64,000 bases of DNA. Source: Symmetrospora coprosmae (lineage: Eukaryota > Basidiomycota > Cystobasidiomycetes > Symmetrosporaceae). The notes beneath the pieces were generated by a model, which did not search any database, was not told where the DNA came from, and was given only the letters and a program-made list of their open reading frames with translations. Position numbers and translations under genes: made by a program. The stretch is from positions 310,001 to 374,000 of the forward strand of contig VUYT01000005.1 in assembly GCA_008802785.1 (NCBI GenBank), in the 5' to 3' direction. Of the stretch, positions 1-11,002 are shown in pieces (the first letter of the stretch is position 1; the number at the start of each line of letters is the position of its first letter).

Positions 1-940
1 CAACTCCCTGACTTGCTCAAAGTCGAACCAGCGACTGATCGACTGAAGAAGCAGTCGTCGCGCAAGTCGCTCCGCCGCGGTCCATCTTCGGCTAGCCGCA
101 AGACGGCAGGCGCTAGCTCAGCCGCATCGCCACGCTCGCGTCGGTCTTCCATGTACAGCTTCGATCTCGAGGTCGACACACCTCGCTCGGACTCTTTCGA
201 TTTCCCCATATCGCCATCATCAACAAACGGCGGGGCGCTGTCACCGACGACAGCTGCTGGATCGACTGCGGGTGGACTGGGGCTGTCGCCGCTCGCTTTC
301 AGCGCGCTGCTGGACGGCAATCTCAATTTCGCAGGAAGCGGTGCCGCGGACGGGTCAGCAACGCCGCTTTCTCCGAACCGACCGCGCCATCAGCGTGGCA
401 AGTCCGCTAGCAGCGTGCGCAAATCCAGGCCTGTCAGTGTTGCATCGAATCGAAGCGGAGGAAACGGCCCATCGCCTCGCGTCAGCAAGCGGTTCAGCAA
501 GCGGGCCTCCATCCTTCCGCCTCCAGCCCTGAATCTTCTGAAGGAGTCTCCATCGGAGCCCGTGCCGAAGATTCCGGAGCAGTACAAAACGCCAACGACT
601 GCAAACACGCAGAACGGCCTCCTCTCCGCGGTCTTTCCCAATCCTGCGATGTCGGCCGACAGGACCGACCGTCCACCCAGCCCGCCGCCATATGAGCAGA
701 AAAAGCACGCTTACGCTATTAGGGGCTTGCGAGAGTACGAGGACTGCCTCGATGAGTGGGAACTGTTTGTGCATCGTGCGAAAGAAGAGGAAGGCGTAGA
801 CGGTAGAGAGGTGAGCTGCTTTCGCTCGTTCAGGATCACCGGTTGGCTGATGCTCATGCTCGGTGATGCTTCTTCTGTCTCAGCTCAGCGCACTCATTCC
901 ACGTCTCCAATGTGCCTGGCCGTCGACTTGGGAGGAGTGA
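1..940 (+). CDS. Ser-rich hypothetical protein, C-terminal part (5' partial)
   Basis: The reading frame is already open at base 1, so the true start lies to the left. It is Ser/Pro/Arg-rich and low in complexity for about 230 residues, then becomes more ordered and acidic around YAIRGLREYEDCLDEWELF. A donor after base 810 (GAG|gtgagc) and an acceptor at 883 (ctcag) give a second exon of 18 codons ending in TGA at 940. An alternative acceptor five bases later would shift the frame and run on to 1239, over the end of the convergent Dap1 gene, which is less likely. The many SP and RS motifs suggest a phosphorylated, mostly disordered protein. I do not recognise the family. Confidence 0.6.
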
Positions 941-1134
941 GCATACCACATGTGGCATTGTATACGTCAAGACCATCCATTATGTCAGTTATATCAAGCT
1001 CATTCATACAGTGGCCGATTACGCTCGAACATCTGTTGTCACGACTGCATTACGAAGAAGGTACTCCGGTACTGCATGTGTCTCGGTCTATGAATGAGGC
1101 TCCGCTTGCTGATGGAGACAGCCTGCCTACCATG

Positions 1135-1901
1135 TCATTGCTCTGGACCAAAGTCGCCGCACTGGAAGTACTTTGTCTTGAAGTGAACCTCCCTGAGAAG
1201 GCATATCTCGACGTCAGTCTCAGCACGAAGGCAGACTGAGCAGCTATAACGGACCACTCCTTCAGACTGTCCCATTCCGCCGACGTCAGATCTGCGAGGT
1301 CGTCGATTGGCGCGACTATGGGCGTCAGGATGTCCTCATCGAACGAGTTCTTGGCCTGATCAATAGGGGAACAGGTAGAGAAACGGATCAGCATACGAAG
1401 ACAGACGATGTAAGGAGAGGAGCAGACCAAGACATACGAGTCCTCGGCTGGCATCTCGGCCGGCGAAGTTGCCTACCGGTGCGGGGGTCAACGCGGGAGA
1501 CGCAGACAGTAAGCACGCCAATCCGCCTATTTGCATCTTTCTGACGAGAAGAACACACCGTACGGGCCTCCTGGGCCGTAGAAGCTTCGTCCGCTCGTGA
1601 CGTCGTACACTTTACCCCGAATCGCAAAGAGGATGGGCGCTGTCGCGCTTCGCGTCCCGTCAAATGGCCGGAGCGAGCGTGGCGTGTACTGCTTCCACAC
1701 GATGGACTCCGGGTGTTCCGCGGGCAGCCACGAGTAGGCGTCGAGATGCGATGTCGCTGCTTTTGCGGGCAGAGGCGAGGTGGACGAAGGGAGCGCGGTT
1801 GTGACGAACAGCGGGTAGGCGAGGTACAGCACGACCACGAGGAGAATGACATTCGTTGGGTTCTGCAGCTGCTCAAGGAACGACTCGGATGGGACCGCCA
1901 T
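1135..1901 (-). CDS. dap1: Dap1/MAPR heme-binding protein
   Basis: Membrane-associated progesterone-receptor family (cytochrome b5-like fold), which binds heme and supports cytochrome P450 enzymes such as Erg11 in sterol synthesis at the ER. Four exons (1901-1559, 1472-1438, 1355-1255, 1192-1135) give 178 residues. They hold an N-terminal membrane segment (NPTNVILLVVVLYLAYPLF), then the b5-like domain with GKVYDVTSGRSF and, across the first splice, GPGGPYGNFAGRDASRGLA. The tail is LKEWEVHFKTKYFQCGDFG. I chose the Met at 1901 because it sits just before the membrane segment; an in-frame Met at 2078 would add 59 residues with no family match. The third intron uses an unusual donor, GTCCGT. The gene converges on the Ser-rich gene to its left. 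Confidence 0.9.
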
Positions 1902-2289
1902 CTTGCACAACTGGTCTCGGGCAGGTGAGGGGTAGAGACGCAAAGCGTCCGGCATCGTCGGATCAGGTCCGCCTGGACCTCTGACTCCCGAGCGGCTGAT
2001 TGCAATGTCGAGCTCGCTCCGCTTGCCAGCGCGTATGGCGTATGAGCTGTCCTTTGACCCATATTGCACCTTTATCAAGGACCTAAGCCTATATATCTAT
2101 GTCGTCACAGGCTGATACTATGAGGACAAGCTAGACAGCTGCACAATCGTAAGCGGTCTGACATTCCGAGGCGGTCGGAGGACCGGGAGTTCTTGACTAT
2201 GAAGACTTCGCAGAAGACCCTACTGGACTGAAGAGAGAAAGGCAGAGGCACTGCTGTTATGAATACTGCTGGCGTGAGAGTGAGCTTTC
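1902..2289. other. Intergenic: Dap1 promoter and bZIP 3' flank
   Basis: No convincing gene. It holds the upstream region of the leftward Dap1 gene and the 3' flank of the bZIP gene. If the bZIP gene has extra 3' introns, its last exon would extend into the right part of this stretch, to about 2220. Confidence 0.5.
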
Positions 2290-3951
2290 CTAGCGGGAAG
2301 AACCGCGGGCGTGAGTGTGGAAGCGAGCGAGCTTGACGATAGCTCCGCCCTGAGCCTTCCGCAGAACCCGCAGTCCTCCCATGAATTCCATTTGCTCCGA
2401 CTCATGCCAGCGTACCCATGCCAGTCCTGCCTTCCTGTCCACCTGATATGCTCCCACTTGGTCCAGGCAGATCTGACAAGCCAACCTGAGCAAAGGGACG
2501 CGATAGTCAGCACCCTGAATGGTCCCGATATCGAAAGATAGAGCCAGAGCAATGGAAGTCACCTTGCGAATAACAAGGTCGCGGAGAAAGTTGTTTTCGG
2601 TTTTCGTGGCTTCAAGGTCTTTCTGCAGCTTGTCGATCTTTTCGTTAAGCTGCCTGATAGTGTCCTCGAAAGCGGCCTCCTTCTGCTTTTTCTTCACTCG
2701 AAAGCGAGCTGAAGCGAGAGATCGCAACCGAGAACCTTTAGCTCGTGCAGCGCGAGCGGACGGTTCGGACTCAGTGCCGTCCATGCGAAACTCACCTGAG
2801 GCAGCAGTATTACGTCGGCGCTTGTCGTCCTCGGTAGCAATGCGATTAAGCTCCTCCAGCCTGGCAGCTTCTTCCTCCTCGGTCAAGCACTTCTGTGCCT
2901 TGAGTGCAGCAGCCTGCTGCTCCAGCACGGCGGCCTTTGTGAGCACAACCGCGGCAGCCGCAGCGGTAGCGCTGTACTTGGAGCTCGCCGGTGCAGAGCT
3001 GGCAAGAGATGGGGTGCCAGCTGCAGACGAGCTCGAGGTCGCGCTCGGCGAAGCGAGAGGAACCGGTGCGGGACTGGCAGCGGCCGACTGCAAGCGTCGC
3101 TTCTTGCTTGGCAGGGCGCTCGTCGAGCGGGCGGCGTCAACAGGGGTGTTCTGCGGCTGCTGAACATCGGGCGACGAGGCCTTTGATTGCGGCTCGCTGG
3201 GTGGGGCTGCCGGCGCCGTGAAGGAGCTCAGGGCCGCAGGGAGATACGGCTCGGCGGCGGAAGCCGGCACCGCGGCATTGTACAGGTGGGCATACTGATG
3301 CAACGGCTGTTCGACCGCAGGCTGTGCACTCGTGACCTGAGATCGGTCCTGCTGCTGAAGACCCCCGCTCGGGAATCCGAGGCCGGCGAAGAAGCTGTCG
3401 AACAAGGACGGATTCGCCGTCACTTCCGCCTGGATAGCGACAGGTGCGAACGCATTGTGCTGCTGCGGCTGATGCAGCTCCGGCTTGTCGAGGGCCCCGC
3501 TGAAGTTGGAGAAGCCCCGCTCGAGGGCATAATTGTGGCCGAACTGGCCGAACGGCCTCTTTGCGTATGGCGAAGGGTCGTCTTTTACGTCCTCGATGCC
3601 TGCTGCATGCAGGCTGCGCTTGTTATCGGTTGCGCAGTTGCGACCTCCGTCCTGGCCTGGCGCTGATTCAGCGTATTCCCCTTCCGCTCCGCCGGAAACG
3701 GCCGCCGCGCCCGCTGCGACTGAACGGGACGTCGCAGATGCATCGAGATCGTCGAAGCGCAAGGACCCAGGCAGAGACGAATCGGGTGGTGTATTACTGC
3801 TGCCAAAGTCTGCATTGGTCCATGCTGCCAGCTGCGCATTGAGGTCGTCCTCGTTCGTGTTGAAGAGGTTGCTGTCTGTGCTCCCGTTCGGCGGCGTCGG
3901 GGGCAGCTCGAGGCTGTTGAGGCTGTGGATCCACTGCAATGAGGATGCCAT
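2290..3951 (-). CDS. bZIP transcription factor, Cys-3/MetR-like
   Basis: About 524 residues with a long low-complexity N-terminal half (Ala-, Ser-, Gln-rich), a helical stretch rich in Glu/Arg, and a C-terminal bZIP. The basic region, after removing an 87-nt intron (2795-2709), reads RNTAASARFRVKKKQKE. This matches the N-x7-R bZIP signature and closely resembles the sulfur regulators Cys-3/MetR and fission yeast Zip1. The zipper follows (LNEKIDKLQKDLEATKTENN). Members of that group activate sulfur assimilation or stress genes; the role here is inferred. The start is the Met of MASSLQW, since upstream codons look like leader sequence. The extreme C-terminus after LVIRKV is uncertain because donors and acceptors there allow one or two more short introns. 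Confidence 0.8.
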   Translation of the reverse strand: MASSLQWIHSLNSLELPPTPPNGSTDSNLFNTNEDDLNAQLAAWTNADFGSSNTPPDSSLPGSLRFDDLDASATSRSVAAGAAAVSGGAEGEYAESAPGQDGGRNCATDNKRSLHAAGIEDVKDDPSPYAKRPFGQFGHNYALERGFSNFSGALDKPELHQPQQHNAFAPVAIQAEVTANPSLFDSFFAGLGFPSGGLQQQDRSQVTSAQPAVEQPLHQYAHLYNAAVPASAAEPYLPAALSSFTAPAAPPSEPQSKASSPDVQQPQNTPVDAARSTSALPSKKRRLQSAAASPAPVPLASPSATSSSSAAGTPSLASSAPASSKYSATAAAAAVVLTKAAVLEQQAAALKAQKCLTEEEEAARLEELNRIATEDDKRRRNTAASGEFRMDGTESEPSARAARAKGSRLRSLASARFRVKKKQKEAAFEDTIRQLNEKIDKLQKDLEATKTENNFLRDLVIRKVTSIALALSFDIGTIQGADYRVPLLRLACQICLDQVGAYQVDRKAGLAWVRWHESEQMEFMGGLRVLRKAQGGAIVKLARFHTHARGSSR

Positions 3952-4446
3952 GCTGGGCAGCTCTGAGCACTCCGACCCTTGTGCCTTTCTCCTCCTCCCT
4001 TCTCTCCCCCTTCTTCGCTCTCTGTGTGTTGTGTAGTATGCGTATATGCACGCCTTCCCTCCCAAGTTGTCAGGAGCGAGGGCAGCCAGCTGTCCGCCCG
4101 TCTGTCCGATCTGAATGGCGCAATCTCGGCCCGAGCCGGCGGATCCGGAGGAGGAGAGACGGATCGCACGCGACTCCGGCAGAACGTGTCTTGCGCGGAC
4201 ATGTACAGCGGACAGCAACCAAACATCTGCAGACACTTCTGCATACAGTATCGCCCACTCTGCGGCCGTCTCAACCTCGTGTACAGATGCATGCTGATTA
4301 TGTGTTGCAAGGCCTCCTATGCCCGTCTGAAGAAATGATAGAGAACGAATAGATCTATAGACACCAAGTGCATCTATGCCTCTACGAAGCGTATGACCAG
4401 TTGAACACGCCCGTACCTTCCAAAGTCTGGCTGCCGCAGCGCACAT
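3952..4446. other. Intergenic: bZIP 5' leader/promoter
   Basis: The frame upstream of the bZIP start stays open here on the minus strand, but its translation has no family likeness and is more probably leader and promoter. The last part is the 3' flank of the ammonium transporter gene. No other gene seen. Confidence 0.5.
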
Positions 4447-7089
4447 CTACGGAGCCGTAGCCGGCATCCGGGGCGCAGCAGCCTCCTTCTTACCAGCAGT
4501 CGTGGTCTTTTCGCTGACGATTTCGTCGCGTGCTCTCCCGTCCTCCGTGCTCTGTCGGGCTCCAGCTTGACTCACCATGGCCACGGATGACCGTGGTGCA
4601 TGTGTAGCATCTGCCTCGACGACCGAGACGGCATTGTCGCGTTTCTCGTTACCCGTGGGCGATGACGATCCCATGTCAGGGACGACGTAGTTGCCTTCGA
4701 GGTCTCGCTCGTGTGCAGCAAAGTCGTAGCAGAACTGTGCCATGCGAAATAAGCGTTAATACGAGGGCGAGCTCCGATCAGAATTTCAGCACGCCCTTGA
4801 CTCACCTCGCCACACTCGACCTCGTCAAGACCACACATTTCTGCCTCGTCGTCCGCACGGAAGTGGCAGTAAGGAATGTGGTCGATGACGAACATGATGA
4901 CATACGTTCCCACTGCCGTCCAGCCCGTGCAGAAGCAGATCCAGGCCATCTGGTATCCAAGCTGGATCCAGTTGCCGTCCAGCCAACCGCCAGGAATGGC
5001 AGAGATGGCGTCGTTGGCAGTGACGCTCGACTGTGCAAAGATGCCCGTGAGGAAGAGGCCGACCATGCCGCTGATTCCGTGACAAGCGAAAATGTCGAGC
5101 TGCGTATCGGCACAGTCGACGTCAGCTTTGGCATCTCGCGTGTGATATGGCAGCAACCGCCGAGCTCACAGTGTCATCGAACGAGAACCAGATCTTCAGC
5201 CGAGTGAGCAAGTTGCTAATGGCAGCGGCAGCGAAGCCAATAAGGCAAGATGCAGGCACTCCGACGAAGCCAGCAGCGGGAGTGATGGCGACGAGACCGG
5301 AAATCGCACCAGTGCAGAAGCCCACGACGGACCAGCGGTGGAAGTGCCTCCAGTCCATGAGCATCCATGTGACACCGCCAAAGCAGGCTGCCAAGTTGGT
5401 CGTCGTGATGGCCATTGCAGCCTTGAGGTTGGCTGCGAAGGTCGATCCACCGTTGAAGCCGAGCCAGCCGAACCAGAGCATGACGGTACCGAGGAAGACG
5501 TGCGCGACGGAGTGAGGGGCATACTGCAGCCGGTCCGAGCCCCACCCTTTGCGCTTGCCGAGGTAGAGCGAGTACACAAGGCCGGTAACTCCAGAGGCGA
5601 TTTCGACGGGTCCGCCTCCAGCGTAGTCAAGGACGCCGACTGGTGAGAATGATGTACAAAGTTAGCAGGCCTGCGGACACTTGCGTGCGATGAAGTGACT
5701 CACGCTTGAAGGCCCAGCCGTTCGGGTTCCACTGATTGCCGTAGGGCAGGGTCAGCATATCTGCATACGTCGCGGCTCGCTGAAGTCGCGACTCACGACA
5801 TCGTACGCAATGACGTTGTAGACGATCGTGCCCCAAGCGAAGGTGAAGGGGATGATCGGCAGAATGCGTCCACGCTCGCAAGCAGCTCCGATGGCAATGG
5901 CAGGGACCAGAGATGCGAACTGCTGCTGGTAGATGGCGTATACGATCGCAGGAACCTGCAGTACCAAGCGAAGCGTACTCAGTATAGGCTTTCTCCCGGG
6001 TGAGAGCAAATGTAACGCACCTTGTTGTTGGCTCCCGGGATGGGCTGCTCCAGCACACCTTGGAAGCCAAAGTGTCTCAAGTCGCCGATGAAGCTGCTAC
6101 CCGTCGACGAGAATGTGAGGGAGTATCCCCAGAAGCTGCGCAGAGCGAAGCGGGATGAGCGCGGCTCCAACTCGCTCTCTCGTGGAAAGCAGGCACTCAC
6201 AACCACTCGAAAGAGATGATGGAGAGACAGAGCATCGTGACAAGGAGCATGTCTGCGGGTCGGAGGGATCAAGGTCAGATCGTCTTCTCGTTGTCTCGCG
6301 CTCCGGACTCGCCAGGGTAAGCACTCACGAAGCGCATTCTTCCGGCGGACGAGACCCGAATAAAGGTATCCGAGTCCTGCGAAGCGATCCATGGATGGTG
6401 GTCAGCATGGAAGGTGATGAGATTGCGTTTATGGCGGACTGTGAGAAGCTCACCCGGAATCATGATAAACACTGTCGACGCAGCAGGACGGGTAGTAACA
6501 GTTCAGCCATTGCGCATGATGCCTGCTAGTATAGCACGCAAGCAGACGTACCTAGAGCAGTGCATGTCACTGTTGCGTTGGTGAGTGGAGCGAGACCGCG
6601 TCAGTACCAGTTCCTCCGAGTGCCAAAGCCCGCCGGACCTGAACGAGCTGGCAGCACTCACAGACCCAAGCAATATCACCGGGGTTGTAGGCGGCCACGA
6701 CGGTGCCAGCATCATCCGTGGCAATGAGGTCGGTGCCTGCGTTGTTCCAAGATGACCGAAAGTCAGTCTTGCTCGTCGTTCCGCCCGGGCTTTTATCCTT
6801 ATCGCAGGCCAAGGCTCTTTCGGCCGGGCTGGTGGACGCCTGAAAGAGCACCGACAAAGAGCGCAAGGGGACAGAAACAAGGCTCACCATAAGGCAGGAT
6901 CGCCACAGTGTTGGGATCTGAAGGCTCTGTCGCCTGCAGGAGGCCGTAACTGTTGCCGGAGGAGGAGCAGACGTCGAGGTCCGGCCGAAGCGATAAGGAA
7001 AAGCAAGGGGCCAAGGCGATAAAAGCATCAGCCCGCTTTGCTCTTCTTCCTTGAAAAGCGAGGAGGAGGGCTCACGTCAAGTTGACCAT
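4447..7089 (-). CDS. Ammonium transporter (Amt/Mep family)
   Basis: High-affinity ammonium permease of the plasma membrane, closest to smut Ump/yeast Mep proteins. Thirteen exons give roughly 500 residues. Read in order: MVNLTYGLLQATEP, the Amt signature near YNPGDIAWV and MIPGLGYLYSGLVRRKNAL, then TFAWGTIVYNVIAYDVWNPNGW, DYAGGGPVEIASG, FGWLGFNGGS, TTTNLAACFGG, LDIFACHGISGMVGLFLTG, and a hydrophilic C-terminal tail with Ser, Glu and Lys. Eleven membrane segments are expected for the family. The start (ATG at 7089) is separated from the rest by an intron after only 14 coding bases; two further exons are 18 nt each. Mep2-type proteins can also signal ammonium starvation; which subtype this is cannot be read from the sequence. 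Confidence 0.93.
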
Positions 7090-7619
7090 CGTGTAGCTCT
7101 ACTTCAGTACTGCTACTGTGTCGAGTCTTGTCCTTCTCAGATGAGGACCAGAGGAGGGAGAGGCTTATCAGTCGTCTGGTCCGAAGGCAAGCGCTGTCTG
7201 GCTCTTCGCAGCGCGCTGGCTGGCCGCAGCTGGGACCGCCCGCCACTGGCGAAAGCGAGGCGAGGGGACTTTTTGAGGCCGCAAGGACCCGGGTCGCACC
7301 CGACGGGGCTGCCCACTGACACACCGCTCCGCTCCGCTCACTCTGAGGAGCGCAATCAGCACCGGACGGATAGGCGGATGATCGAGGTCAATCAGTGAAA
7401 GACGGAGAGAAGAGCATCATCGCGTCAAGGAAGAAGCGAGGGTCGGAGCTCCTTATCTTCGCAGCAACAAGCGTGGGATTGTATGCGCGTTACCGTAGCT
7501 GCGCGCTGTGCACATATGCTTGGCTGCTGAACCCCCGAAGAATCCGCACGCCGTCACAGGACGCGTCTCCCCTGATTACTAGTGTGCGACGGGCTACAAA
7601 ACGACGAGGACATGCTGCA
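7090..7619 (-). promoter_or_regulatory. Upstream region of the ammonium transporter, with GATA-type sites
   Basis: About 530 bases between the transporter start and the end of the arrestin gene. TTATC (GATAA on the transporter strand) occurs at 7165-7169 and 7453-7457. GATA factors control nitrogen-catabolite-repressed permeases in fungi, so these are reasonable candidate sites, but five-base matches are expected by chance. No gene seen. Confidence 0.3.
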
Positions 7620-9176
7620 TCACATACGCATGATCCTGATGGAACCTTCTGCCCCGGGAAAGGGACTCTGTGACCGACTTGGTCCTGCTGATGGCGGACG
7701 ACTGGGCGCACGACTCGCAGAGCGGCTCTGCTGTCTTGATGGTCCTGGACTCGGATGCGGGGACCTGCCCCTGCTCCGTGCTCTGAGCTCGTCCTCGAGA
7801 TCAGCAGCGTACTGATCTTCCGTCTTCCAGTCTTCTCCGCCCGCATCGCGCGTCCGTGTCCTCCCTGTGCGCCGGGCTGTACCAAAGTGCGTGGCTGCAC
7901 CCAGCTCCTCCGGCTTCATCCCGTACAGTCTCTCCATCTCTGCCCTGCCTTCCTTCGCTGCTACCCAGCACAAGCACCTGCTTTCGTGCCCGATCTTGCG
8001 GTACTCGGCCTGATTAGGGTCTTCCTTCGTGTAGCCTGGAAGCTGTAGGTTGGCATCCATGCAATCGCACGATGAGATCTTGCACGGATGGTTGATCTTC
8101 ATCTCCTTCGTCTCGTCTACCGCTGTGCCATCCGATGCGACGGGCGTGAAGCGGATGATGGTCTGTAAAGAATGCGATACTCGGATGCCCGTCTCGGAAA
8201 AGTCGTTTGTCGATGGACGGCAGGTGTCGTCATCGGCTAGTCGCATCTGCCGGACAATGCTGAACTCTTCGTCCTCCTTGTATGTCCGGCCTCGCTCTTC
8301 GTGATTCATAGCCCACAAGACTATCCGCTTTGCGCGCATCTGCTCGTTCTTGGATGGGTCGCGTAGATCGTGGAGGTGGACGTCCTGCTTGAGCACGACG
8401 CTCATGTCGTCGATGCGCACTGGCGCCGCTATGCTCGGGAGTGAAATGGCCATGCGGAGGTAGGATGAGATCATGTGGTATCGCGAGAAGAGGTTGAGGC
8501 GAAGCGGCCCGAGCACCTCGTGTGATGACTCGGTCTCGGCGGAAAAGCCTTGGGCCGCCATGCCGAGTTCGTTCGAGTTGCTGACTGGAGTATTCGGCAT
8601 CAGAGTGTGCTACTCGTAGAAATACGCGGATACCTACCTAGGCCTAGTTCTCCGGATTCTGCTACCAGGTCGGCACCGAACTTGCCGCATCCGAAAGCCG
8701 TCGCCTTGATGCGATGGTACGTTCGACCGTAGTCAGACCTGTTCGAAATGTCAGCGGTGCTGTCTCTGGACTGCTAGGAGGTGAAGCCCACCTCTCGTAA
8801 GGGGCCGTGTTGGCGGGGACGACGAAGCTCCAGGCGAACTCGTGCAGCCCGGCCTGCAGCTCTCCGTATTCCTCGAATAGATTAAGTGTGAGTTTCTTAC
8901 GCATGCAGTCGTACTTTGTAAACTGCTTCAATAGGTACATGTTCTGTCGTCCGACCTGCAGAAGCGGGCTGTCAGCATGTGATAGAGAAGACGGCGCCTA
9001 TGCTGACTCACCAGCTCGACATCCAGCTTCTTGACCTTTCGTGTATTGGGCAAGCTGAGGATGACGGTTCCATTAATGACGGTGTCGTGCGTGGGCGGCT
9101 TGGATGGATGCAAGAACCAGAGGTCGGATGGGTACTTGATCTTGAGCTCCGCAGAGCCGAAGAGGGCTTTGGCCAT
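7620..9176 (-). CDS. Alpha-arrestin (arrestin-related trafficking adaptor)
   Basis: Four exons (9176-9012, 8955-8792, 8738-8638, 8584-7620) give 464 residues. The N-terminal arrestin half begins MAKALFGSAELKIKYPSD and includes NGTVILSLPNTRKVKKLDVEL and LQAGLHEFAWSFVVPANTAPYER, the typical fungal arrestin_N pattern. The C-terminal half has the GVSNSNELG...LRLNLFSRYHMI region and mixed beta-strand sequence. The last 60 residues are Arg/Ser/Pro-rich. Such adaptors recruit Rsp5-type ubiquitin ligases to permeases for endocytosis; I see no PPxY motif, so any ligase contact would be indirect or through another motif. It lies head-to-tail downstream of nothing obvious; the ammonium permease next door is a possible but untested client. 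Confidence 0.8.
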
Positions 9177-11002
9177 CTCTGGCTTTCAGCGGGGGGTCCC
9201 AGAAAAACAAGACAGTCTCGTTCTCTCCTTCTGATTCCCTCTGGCTGCCGTGTGCTCGTGGTTATAATGAAGGACTTGCATGGTGAGAAGGAAAGAGAAG
9301 CCTCATGCACGCGCTGGCTGGCAGTCGGTGCAGCTGATCAAGGGAGTGGCTAGGGCGGGACGGGAGCAAGACGGCAATGCGGTATACTTGCTAGGGCGAT
9401 ACTGAGCAGTCACGACATCCTTATAAGCTTCTCTGGGGCAGGCACGTTGACTGACAATGCAGGATTCTATAGTTGGACCACGTGCAACTTTGCGACTTCC
9501 AGAATGACCGCATGGAAGGACATGAATTATAGACATTGAGGCAGAAGCGGCAAAGCAGCCGGGAAGAGAGTAGCTTGTACGCTGCTAGCAAACGCGATGC
9601 ATCCTTGGTGAATTCTGAACATCCGCAGGCACGGCCACGCTCGTTGGATTTTAATAGCTTCTCTCCCTGACGCAGCTTCACGCAGAGAGGCCGGCTCGCC
9701 AAGTTACGAGTACAAGCAAAGGAGCATCGCGACACACTTTCAGACTGTGCATCGTGTTAAACGAATGCTACCAGAGCGCTGACCGTGCCCGCCCTTCATT
9801 CCGGCCGTGGTGGCTAATATCAACGCGTCGGCAAACGTGGGGACACACGACTCGGAGCTTACATCGCTGGCGAACAAAGTACGTACCCTGGCAGCTCAGA
9901 GGAAGATTCCACCTAGCAGCGAGTTGGCAATCCAGTGACGTGTGACCTGCCCCTACCGACCTCGACGACGATCCCACTGGCTCCTTGGATCTCAGACCTC
10001 ATGGACTTGCACAGGGCAGTTATGGGAATCTGAGGGGCTAGACGGAGCGTGCTGAGAAAGATGAAATTGCGTGTGCCGTGTGCTGGCGGTCCGGAAGCAT
10101 ACCAAGAGGGAAAAAGGATATATACGTAACATAGCCAGCTGCATCCCATCAGAACAAGCACCGGTCGCATGGCCCGTGAGTAACAGTCAGCTCAGTCTCG
10201 GCTCTCTGTTCAATCTTCTGACAGCTGTCCCTTCCTCAGAATGGTTAAGGTCAGCTCAGCCCGCTTCGGCACTTCAGTCCGCTCCCCGGCGCCCAAACAT
10301 CGCCCTGACATCCGGGCTTCTAATCTATTCATGTCATCTTCGGGATGCTCGGAAATCGTGCGTTTGGCAGAAGAGTGCACCATCTCGCGCCTTTACTGAG
10401 GCTCTTTCCTTCTAGCCTGGACGCACCACGAGGAGACGATTCCGATGCCAGGCAGACCGACCGGGGAGGGACCGGATCCGGCTGTCGGTACCAGCTTCGG
10501 AGTGGTGAACAGCCGTTGCACCGCTCTCATCGCCTCCCAGCTCCAGCATGAAGCGGATGAGCTACCGGACGAGAACGACGGCGAGAACGAGGATGGGGCG
10601 AGGATGAGGACGACTAGAACGACGATACTGAAGGCGATAAGGATGAGTCGACTGCCCGATTGAGGCGATCAGAATGACCAGAAGGGCCCGATGGCGTTGT
10701 TGTCAGGTGCGAGACACGAGGTCTCAGAGCAGGACGAGGTAGCATGCCATTAGTCGAGTACGATGCTTCACAATGTGCAGGCAGCCAGCGCAAGGCGTGC
10801 CTGCAAACTACTTTTAGCGGCCTGAACGACCTGCGGAAAGGAGCGCGCTACACGTCAGAGAAGCGTCAGTAACGGAGGATCCCAAGCTAAAGTGAGTGTC
10901 AGTCCGTGCAGACACAGCTAAGCGGTGCAACTGATAATCCTGGCAGCAAGCGCTCGCTTCTGACACAATAACAAACTCCGGCAATCCCGCACCCCTGGAC
11001 TG
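9177..11002. other. Long intergenic stretch, no convincing gene
   Basis: This 1.8 kb lies upstream of the arrestin gene and downstream of NDC80. Short open frames on both strands have no recognisable composition or motif. The only hint of a gene is on the plus strand near 10169-10670, listed separately. The NDC80 3' flank occupies the right end. Confidence 0.5.
10169..10670 (+). other. Possible small spliced gene, unresolved
   Basis: ATGGCCC at 10169 is followed at once by a good donor (gtgagtaac), and a pyrimidine-rich acceptor (cttcctcag) ends at 10239. A further strong acceptor (ctctttccttctag) ends near 10414, and downstream an acidic stretch (ELPDENDGENEDG) is followed by a frame break. 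An unspliced 52-residue frame also starts at 10241. I could not assemble one consistent reading, so this may be a short gene, a decayed one, or chance. Confidence 0.15.
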
